A stretch of 64,000 nt of DNA, taken from NCBI GenBank assembly GCA_050700835.1, contig JBOHDX010000148.1, positions 7,442-71,441 on the forward strand, given 5' to 3'. The DNA is from JBOHDX01 sp050700835. Lineage in GTDB: Bacteria; Actinomycetota; Actinomycetes; Propionibacteriales; Nocardioidaceae. Shown here piece after piece: positions 58,255 to 64,000 of this stretch. Position 1 is the first letter of the stretch; each line of letters opens with the position of its first letter. The position numbers and the translations under genes are program-made. Under the pieces are notes generated by a model. The model ran no database searches. It had not been told where the DNA came from and saw nothing but the letters and a program-made list of their open reading frames with translations.

Positions 58255-59607
58255 ATGTTTGAGTCAATCGATCTCACCGTGCTTCCTGCGGCCGTCCGGA
58301 TGCCAGACGGCCCGGTGGACGCGGGCGCCGTGGCCGGTTGGACTGCCGCGTTGGCCGGACATCTCGCAGCCGTCGACGACCAGCAGAGGCTGACGCTGAT
58401 CCGCCAGCTCGAGCGACTGACCTGTGCGGCTGCGGGCGCCCAGCTGGCGCTGGCCCGAGACTTCGACACCTCCCAGCGGGCCGAGCAGGCCGCATCGGGG
58501 CTGCCTACCGACCGACACGGCCGCGGCGTGGCCGCCCAGCTGGCGTTCGCCCGCCGCGAGTCCCCCCATCGCGGCCAACGCGATCTCGGGTTGAGCAAGG
58601 TGCTCGGAAGTGAGATGCCGCGCACCCTCGCCGCGCTACGCGGAGGGTTCATCACCGAGTGGTCGGCCACGATCATGGCCCGCGAGACCGCCTGCCTGTC
58701 GCTTGAAGACCGCCGAGCGGTCGACGACGCACTGGCCTCCGACCACGATCGCCTCGAGAAGTTGGGCCCCCGTCAGCTGGCCACCAAGGCCAGCAAGCTG
58801 GCCTACGAGCTGGACCCTGAGTCGGTCGTTCACCGCCGCGCCGCAGCCGAGGCCGACCGACGAGTCACCCTCCGCCCAGCGCCGGACACGATGGCCCGCC
58901 TGTCCGCGTTGGTCCCGGTCGCCCAAGGCGTGGCGATGTACGCAGCCCTCACCAAGGAAGCAGACTCCCTGCGTGTCGCCGGTGACCCACGGAGCAAGGG
59001 TCAGATGATGTCCGACACTCTCGTGCAGCGCGTCACCGGACGGACCACTCCCACCGCCTTGCCGGTGCGGGTGAACCTGGTGATCTCCGACCAGGCGCTC
59101 CTGGCCGATGTCGAGCAGCCCGGGTTCATCGACGGCTACGGCCCCGTCCCCGCAGACCTGGTCCGAGACCTGATCACCAGTCCCGAGGCCGATGCCGAGC
59201 TGCGCCGCCTCTACGCCCGCCCCGACACTGGTCGACTGGTCGCGATGGAATCCAACTCACGTTGCTTCCCGTCGGCATTGGCCACGTTGATCCGGCTGCG
59301 GGATCAGCAGTGCCGCACGCCCTGGTGCGAGGCCCCGGTCCGGCATACCGACCACGTCCAAGGCGTCGACGAAGGCGGCGCGACGTCGTTCGTCAACGGT
59401 CAAGGCTTGTGCGAAGCATGCAACTACGCCAAACAGGCTCCCGGCTGGCGAGCCAGACCCAGCCCCAATGGCACGGTCACCGTCATCACACCGATCGGGA
59501 TGACCTACACCACCGCGCCACCGGGCCCGCCTCCACCCGCGCACCCACCCGCGCCGGGTGGCAGCCGCCTCGAACACCATCTGCAGCAACTGGTCCTAGC
59601 CGCCTGA
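58255..59607 (+). CDS. DUF222-HNH endonuclease domain protein (13E12-repeat type)
   Basis: A 450-residue protein. Residues ~20-330 form the helical DUF222 domain (LIRQLERLTCAAAGAQLALAR, VLGSEMPRTLAALRGGFITE). An HNH nuclease follows (CRTPWCEAPVRHTDHV, GLCEACNYAKQ), then a Pro-rich tail. In actinobacteria this architecture is multicopy, for example the REP13E12 family of mycobacteria, and behaves like a dispersed repeat. TAGAAT 8 nt upstream of the ATG suggests a leaderless promoter in a noticeably AT-richer leader. It sits right after the truncated MFS gene. Confidence 0.9.
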   Translation: MFESIDLTVLPAAVRMPDGPVDAGAVAGWTAALAGHLAAVDDQQRLTLIRQLERLTCAAAGAQLALARDFDTSQRAEQAASGLPTDRHGRGVAAQLAFARRESPHRGQRDLGLSKVLGSEMPRTLAALRGGFITEWSATIMARETACLSLEDRRAVDDALASDHDRLEKLGPRQLATKASKLAYELDPESVVHRRAAAEADRRVTLRPAPDTMARLSALVPVAQGVAMYAALTKEADSLRVAGDPRSKGQMMSDTLVQRVTGRTTPTALPVRVNLVISDQALLADVEQPGFIDGYGPVPADLVRDLITSPEADAELRRLYARPDTGRLVAMESNSRCFPSALATLIRLRDQQCRTPWCEAPVRHTDHVQGVDEGGATSFVNGQGLCEACNYAKQAPGWRARPSPNGTVTVITPIGMTYTTAPPGPPPPAHPPAPGGSRLEHHLQQLVLAA

Positions 59608-59633
59608 GCCGAAGATATCCAGTTGTGACGTCC

Positions 59634-61004
59634 TCACCCGGCCGCTGGCGACCGGCCGGTCTCGTACGTCGCGTTGTCGGTGATGTCGGAGCGGGAACGG
59701 TCGGTCAGCATCGCGCAGGCGGCCAGCGTGATCACCGCGGAGATGGCGATGTACACCGACACCGCATACCCGGTCCCGAAGGTGTGGATCAGCCACGTCG
59801 CGATCAGCGCAGCCGGGCCACCGGCGACGACGGAGGCCAACTGGTAGCCGAGCCCGGCGCCGCCGTACCGAAGCCGGGTGGGGAAGCTCTCGGCGATCAG
59901 CGAGGCCTGCGGGCCGTACTGCATGGCGTGCGGCACTAGGCCGAGGCACAAGGCGACGAAGACCAGCCAGCTGACTCCACTGTCCAGCAGCGCGAAATAG
60001 ATGAACCCCCAGACGCCCATGACCGCGGCGCCGGCCATGTAGATCCGTTTGCGTCCGACCGTGTCCGACAGATGCCCGAAGTAGGGGACGAGGACGAACT
60101 CGATGCCGGCGGCGATCAGGGTGCCGATGAGGGCGAAGTTGCTCGAGTAGCCGTGCTGGTCATCGGTGAGGTACGACAGGACGAAGGCCGTGACGACATA
60201 GAACGGCATCTGCTCCGACATCCGGAGCAGCGCGGACAGGATGATCTCCTTGGGGTAGCGACGGATCACCTCGATGACCGGGGTCCGCTCGATCTTCTTG
60301 CTCTCGACGAGCTTGGCGAACATCGGGGTCTCGAGGATCCGCAGCCGTATGAACAGGCCGATGCCGACGAGGACCAGGCTGAGCAGGAACGGCACGCGCC
60401 AGCCCCAGCTGGTGAAGCCGGACTTGTCCGTGACGTTGTTGAACAGGGTCAGCAGCCCGGTGGCCAGGATGAGACCGATCGCCACGCCGAGCTGCGGCCA
60501 GCTGCCCATCAGCCCGCGACGACGCTGGTTGCCCCACTCCATCGACAGCAGGACCGACCCGCTCCACTCTCCGCCCACGGCGATGCCTTGAAGGATCCGC
60601 AGTGCGACGAGCAGGATCGGGGCGAGGTAGCCCAGGGTGGAGTACCCCGGCAGGACGCCGATCAGCGTGGTGGACAAGCCCATCAGCAACAAGGTCACGA
60701 TCAACGTGACCTTGCGGCCGAGCCGGTCGCCCCAGTGCCCGAAGATCGCCGCGCCGACCGGCCGCGCCGCAAAGCCGACGAAGTACGTCGCGAAGGACTC
60801 GAGCAGCCCGACGTAGTGCGAGGAGTTGGGGAAGAACAGGCCAGGGAAGACGAGGGCGGCGGCGGTGCCGTAGAGGAAGTAGTCGTACCACTCGATCGTG
60901 GTGCCCACGGTGCTGGCGAACGCGGCCTTGCGTACCTGCCTGATGTGCTCCGCCGTGCCGACGGCCTTGACGGTGGCCTGGGCCTGCTCGGAACTGAGGG
61001 TCAT
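59634..61004 (-). CDS. MHS-family MFS metabolite:H+ symporter
   Basis: A 456-residue transporter with 12 predicted helices starting at ATG 61004 (AAGGA upstream). MHS (ShiA/ProP/KgtP-like) features are ASTVGTTIEWYDYFLYGTAA at helix 1, the motif GHWGDRLGRKVTLIVTLLLM between helices 2 and 3, ILQGIAVGGEWSGSVLLS in helix 4, and a second GHLSDTVGRKRIYMAG. Substrates of this family include shikimate, alpha-ketoglutarate, proline and similar compounds; the substrate here is unknown. It converges with the DUF222-HNH gene. Confidence 0.9.
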   Translation of the reverse strand: MTLSSEQAQATVKAVGTAEHIRQVRKAAFASTVGTTIEWYDYFLYGTAAALVFPGLFFPNSSHYVGLLESFATYFVGFAARPVGAAIFGHWGDRLGRKVTLIVTLLLMGLSTTLIGVLPGYSTLGYLAPILLVALRILQGIAVGGEWSGSVLLSMEWGNQRRRGLMGSWPQLGVAIGLILATGLLTLFNNVTDKSGFTSWGWRVPFLLSLVLVGIGLFIRLRILETPMFAKLVESKKIERTPVIEVIRRYPKEIILSALLRMSEQMPFYVVTAFVLSYLTDDQHGYSSNFALIGTLIAAGIEFVLVPYFGHLSDTVGRKRIYMAGAAVMGVWGFIYFALLDSGVSWLVFVALCLGLVPHAMQYGPQASLIAESFPTRLRYGGAGLGYQLASVVAGGPAALIATWLIHTFGTGYAVSVYIAISAVITLAACAMLTDRSRSDITDNATYETGRSPAAG

Positions 61005-61315
61005 CGCGTATGTCCTTCCCGATGCCGGTCTGCCGCAGGCCCCCTCGACTGCCGGATGTCGGCTGCATTTGCACCTTTTGGCCGATTTGACCCTAGACCC
61101 GGCGGCGCGATTCCGCTCGGCGGGTGGACTCCGGCGCCAACCGGCGACTGGCGCCACCGTCGGTCCGACCCGGAGAGCGCCGCGGCTGAAACGGTTGCCT
61201 CCTGACACCGATCCTTGTGCGCCGCGGAACCGAAGACCTCATGAGCGCGCCGCCCGGTCGCAGGTCTGAGATCGCAGACCCGGTCGCGCGATCACTCGAC
61301 AGAGAGGATCCACTC

Positions 61316-62098
61316 ATGAAGCGCACACTCGGTGCACTGCTCCCCTTGGCGGCAGCGGCGGTCATGCCGCTCGCGCTGTCCGCACCCGCCGTCGCCAGCT
61401 CCGGTACGACGTACCAGGCGACCCTGAACCCCCTCAACCACGCGACCGGGTCCGGCACGCTCAGCCTGACGCTCAACGGCAACCAGGCCACCATCAACGA
61501 GCACTGGTCCGGTCTCGCGTCGACCTTCAGCGGTGCGCCGTACCCGCACGTGCAGCACATCCACATCGACGGGCAGGGCATGTGCCCGACCCCGTCGGCG
61601 GACAAGAACGGTGACGGAGTCATCTCCACCACCGAGGGTGCGCCTGCCTACGGCGGCATCGGAACGACCCTGTCGGTCAAGGGCGACACCAGCGCCGCGG
61701 CCGGCACGAACATCAAGATCGCCCCGAGCGGTTCGAGCACCGACTACAGCCGCACGATCACGCTGGACTCCAAGACTCTGGCGTCGATCAAGGCTGGTAC
61801 GGCGGTCATCGTCGTGCACGGGCTCGACCCGACCACGCTGAGCAAGAAGGCGCAGAAGGAGAAGAGCGACCTGGTTCCGGCACTGCCGCTCGCCGCGACC
61901 TCGCCCGCACTGTGTGGCGCGCTGAGCGCCATGCCGAGCGGCGGTCCCGCGACGGGCAACGGCTCGACGTCCGGCACCCAGGACGCCGGACTGCTCGCCC
62001 TCGGTGGCGGCCTGATCGCCATGGCCGGCGGCATGGCCGTCTATCGCAGGCGGACCGGCGTGCGTACCGACAAGGTGCAGACCGGGTCACACCGCTGA
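61316..62098 (+). CDS. Secreted CHRD-like protein with C-terminal membrane anchor
   Basis: A 260-residue exported protein; ATG 61316 follows AGAGAGGA. A signal peptide (RTLGALLPLAAAAVMPLALS...) leads to a CHRD-like beta domain (YQATLNPLNHATGSGTLSLT, PHVQHIHIDGQGMC) with a DKNGDGVIS calcium-loop-like segment and two cysteines. The C-terminus has a hydrophobic anchor (AGLLALGGGLIAMAGGMAVY) and basic RRR tail preceded by GTQDAG rather than LPXTG. The next gene, 4 nt away, is a class F sortase, so sortase processing at an unusual motif is possible. The 311-nt gap upstream shows no gene. Confidence 0.8.
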   Translation: MKRTLGALLPLAAAAVMPLALSAPAVASSGTTYQATLNPLNHATGSGTLSLTLNGNQATINEHWSGLASTFSGAPYPHVQHIHIDGQGMCPTPSADKNGDGVISTTEGAPAYGGIGTTLSVKGDTSAAAGTNIKIAPSGSSTDYSRTITLDSKTLASIKAGTAVIVVHGLDPTTLSKKAQKEKSDLVPALPLAATSPALCGALSAMPSGGPATGNGSTSGTQDAGLLALGGGLIAMAGGMAVYRRRTGVRTDKVQTGSHR

Positions 62099-62102
62099 TC
62101 CG

Positions 62103-62837
62103 ATGATGCGTCCCCTCCGAAACGAGCACCGCCGCAGCGGTCGCCGGGGCTGGCCCATGTGGCTGGCCCTGGCGGCCGCCGGCGTCGGTGTCGTCCTGGT
62201 CGTCGTCGCGCTGCTCAGCCAGAACCATCCGCCGACGACGCCCACCGGCAAGGCGGCCGGCACACTCGGCCCGCTCGAGACCGGCCGGACCAGCACCCCC
62301 GCGGCGAAACCGGCGCAAGGAGCCGGCGACCCGTCCCCGGCCAAGCCGAGCCCGAAGGACCACACGCTGGTGCTGCCGGCGTCGCGCCCGGTGGCGATCT
62401 CGATCCCGGCGATCAAGGTGAGCTCACCCCTGATCAAGGTCGGCAACGCCGCCGACGGCAGCATCGAGGTTCCAGCCGGGGCGAACATCAACAAGGCCGC
62501 GTGGTACGAGCACTCTCCCACGCCGGGACAGTTCGGTCCCTCCGTGATCGAGGGACACATCGATACCGTCAACGGTGCTTCGGTGTTCTACGACCTCGCG
62601 GCGCTGCGCCCGGGGAACAAGATCCGCGTCACTCGGGCCGACGGCAGCGTCGCCGTGTTCACCGTCGACGCGCTCCGCGACTTCTCCAAGGACAAGTTCC
62701 CCACTCGGGCCGTCTACGGCGGCAATCCGGCGCAGCCGACGCTCCGGCTGATCACCTGCGCCAACTTCGACCAGAGCATCGGTCACTACACCGGCAACAC
62801 CGTGGTGTTCGCTCGTCTCACGGCAACACACTCGTAG
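62103..62837 (+). CDS. Class F sortase
   Basis: A 244-residue membrane-anchored transpeptidase: basic N-terminus, one helix (WLALAAAGVGVVLVVVALLS), a Pro/Thr-rich linker, and a sortase barrel with SIPAIKVSSPLIKVG, catalytic His in SVIEGHIDT, catalytic Cys in TLRLITCANFD and a late Arg in TVVFARLT. Class F enzymes are common in actinobacteria and anchor or crosslink surface proteins. It overlaps no gene but is only 4 nt from the CHRD-like gene, its likely substrate. Confidence 0.92.
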   Translation: MMRPLRNEHRRSGRRGWPMWLALAAAGVGVVLVVVALLSQNHPPTTPTGKAAGTLGPLETGRTSTPAAKPAQGAGDPSPAKPSPKDHTLVLPASRPVAISIPAIKVSSPLIKVGNAADGSIEVPAGANINKAAWYEHSPTPGQFGPSVIEGHIDTVNGASVFYDLAALRPGNKIRVTRADGSVAVFTVDALRDFSKDKFPTRAVYGGNPAQPTLRLITCANFDQSIGHYTGNTVVFARLTATHS

Positions 62838-62873
62838 CCGTCGGGCAGCCGCGCCGCCACTACACTCGCACCC

Positions 62874-63983
62874 GTGCCGAGCCAACCCAAGCACCGTGTC
62901 TTCGTGCATGTGGGGCAGGCAAAGACGGGCACCACCTACCTCCAGGATCTGCTGAAGCAGCACCGTCCGGCCCTGCGGTCCAAGGGCTTGCTGTATCCCC
63001 GCACCAACACCCCCGACCACTTCCTGCCGGCGCTCGATGCGCGCGGCGACCACGTCTTCCTCGGCGAGGAGCGGGTACGTGCCGCGGGAGCCTGGGCGCG
63101 GCTGGTGACCACCGCGCTGAGGTTCGACGGCGACGTCGTCCTCGGCCACGAGATCCTCGCCACCGCGAGAGCCGACGCGGCGCAGGTGGCGCTACGGATG
63201 TTCGACGAGCGCGAGGTGCACGTGCTGGTGACCGTGCGCGACCCGGCACGGCAGCTGCTCGCCGTGTGGCAGGAAGGGCTCAAGCACCGACGTCACCACG
63301 ACTTCGCCGACTACCTGCGGCTGACCGGCTTCGGCGACGACCAGGAGGTGCCGCCCGTACGTTCACCGGACGACCCGCGACCGTTCTCGTCGCACCACCT
63401 CGTCGGTGTGCTCGACGCGTGGTGCGCTGACCTGCCGCCGGAGCAGGTGCACGTGATCACGGTGCCGCAGTCCGGCACCGATCCTTCGTTGCTGTGGAAC
63501 CGGTTCCTCGGAGTCTGCGGGGAGGACGCCTCCCTCTATCCGGCGCCGGCGGGACACAGCGTTCGACGCAACGTGTCCCTGGGGGTGAACGACAGCGAGC
63601 TGCTCCGACGGGTCAACGAGGCGCTAGGTGCCGAGCTCGGCGGTCGCGAGTACGGCGCGGTGGTCAAGGAGATCTGGGCCCAGAAGGTGCTGGGCGCCGC
63701 GTCGCCCGACCAACGGATGGCGTTGCCCGAGCACCAACTGCGGCTGACCGAGCAGATGGCAGCGAGCTGGATCGACACCATCCGCGATCGCGGCTACGCC
63801 GTCGCCGGCAGTCTCGACGAGCTGCGCCCGACACCCACTCAGGGCCGTCAACCTGGGTCGTGGACCGAGGTCGAGGTCCTGGCAGCCGCGATCCGGTCCA
63901 ATGCCGGGCTGCTGAGGCAGATCGCCACGCTGCGCGCCGAGGCGGCGGCGATCGACGCGGCCGCGGACGACGTCTTCGACTGA
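62874..63983 (+). CDS. Sulfotransferase-like P-loop protein
   Basis: A 369-residue protein starting at GTG 62874. The N-terminal VFVHVGQAKTGTTYLQDLL is the 5'-phosphosulfate-binding loop of sulfotransferases, and VTVRDPARQLLAVWQEG near residue 120 fits the 3'-phosphate-binding region of PAPS enzymes. The C-terminal ~70 residues form a predicted coiled-coil (RQIATLRAEAAAIDAAADDV). The acceptor is unknown; similar proteins occur in surface-polysaccharide or lipid sulfation loci. It ends 17 nt before the window edge. Confidence 0.75.
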   Translation: MPSQPKHRVFVHVGQAKTGTTYLQDLLKQHRPALRSKGLLYPRTNTPDHFLPALDARGDHVFLGEERVRAAGAWARLVTTALRFDGDVVLGHEILATARADAAQVALRMFDEREVHVLVTVRDPARQLLAVWQEGLKHRRHHDFADYLRLTGFGDDQEVPPVRSPDDPRPFSSHHLVGVLDAWCADLPPEQVHVITVPQSGTDPSLLWNRFLGVCGEDASLYPAPAGHSVRRNVSLGVNDSELLRRVNEALGAELGGREYGAVVKEIWAQKVLGAASPDQRMALPEHQLRLTEQMAASWIDTIRDRGYAVAGSLDELRPTPTQGRQPGSWTEVEVLAAAIRSNAGLLRQIATLRAEAAAIDAAADDVFD

Positions 63984-64000
63984 ACCATCGCCGGTCTCAG

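Noticed and set aside
61860..62098. LPXTG sorting signal in the CHRD-like protein
   Set aside because: No LPXTG or close variant precedes the hydrophobic C-terminal segment; the nearest feature is GTQDAG.

Overview
The window is a high-GC actinobacterial chromosome segment. Almost every interval is coding, GTG starts are frequent, and 1-8 bp ATGA/GTGA/TGATG overlaps inside operons are common. Gene content (clpB, hspR-dnaJ-grpE-dnaK, purA, a DUF3151 gene, class II fba, trmH/spoU, dedA, pyrE, an etfD-like Fe-S oxidoreductase, dcd with a nearby tRNA-Gly) matches a neighbourhood I recall from Mycobacterium (roughly the dcd-to-clpB region). The ECF vitamin transporters, hut genes, M36 protease and DUF222-HNH gene point to a free-living actinomycete, perhaps Propionibacteriales/Nocardioidaceae. 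That placement is an inference.

Layout. 1-1 kb: end of an AurF-like diiron oxygenase plus a DUF4873 gene. 1-6.5 kb: purA, a TrmB/LuxR-type regulator, DUF3151, an AbiEi-like gene flanked by inverted copies of a ~76-bp hairpin element, and fba. 6.5-12.5 kb: a five-gene, translationally coupled ECF operon behind a cobalamin riboswitch. It starts with two secreted proteins that I read as bacterial counterparts of the barrel and small domain of intrinsic factor/transcobalamin. 12.5-18.7 kb: FAD oxidoreductase, TrmH-type methyltransferase, DedA, PyrE, an aminotransferase and a membrane protein. 18.8-29.4 kb: the heat-shock block, clpB and dnaK-grpE-dnaJ-hspR, with HAIR-type HspR operators upstream of clpB and dnaK. 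A lipoprotein, an acyltransferase and a glycerophosphodiesterase lie between them. 29.8-32.75 kb: a TPP-riboswitch-controlled YkoE-type ECF transporter.

33.7-46.9 kb: histidine utilisation, split in two. An operon (M20 amidohydrolase, membrane protein, hutF, hutI) is separated from hutU-hutH and a divergent IclR regulator by nitroreductase, gluconate kinase/permease and molybdopterin oxidoreductase genes. No HutG is present, so the M20 enzyme is the likely deformylase. 47-54.3 kb: a secreted fungalysin-type protease, EtfD and pseudouridine catabolism (psuG-psuK). 54.3-56.6 kb: a repeat-rich leader, then a ribbon-helix-helix protein with an apparently leaderless promoter and palindromic operator, a DUF4097 beta-repeat protein and a 51-residue ORF. 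56.6-64 kb: dcd, tRNA-Gly(CCC), a YciI-like protein, an MFS gene remnant cut short before a DUF222-HNH gene, an MHS transporter, a CHRD-like protein with a class F sortase, and a sulfotransferase-like protein.

Intergenic regions repeatedly carry long inverted repeats with 14-23 bp arms and loops of about 20 nt. At least three sequence families recur at distant places (the GCAATTGCGGG family, the GATCCGACAGTTACGC family and the element flanking the AbiEi-like gene). They suggest a shared class of intergenic repeat in this genome.
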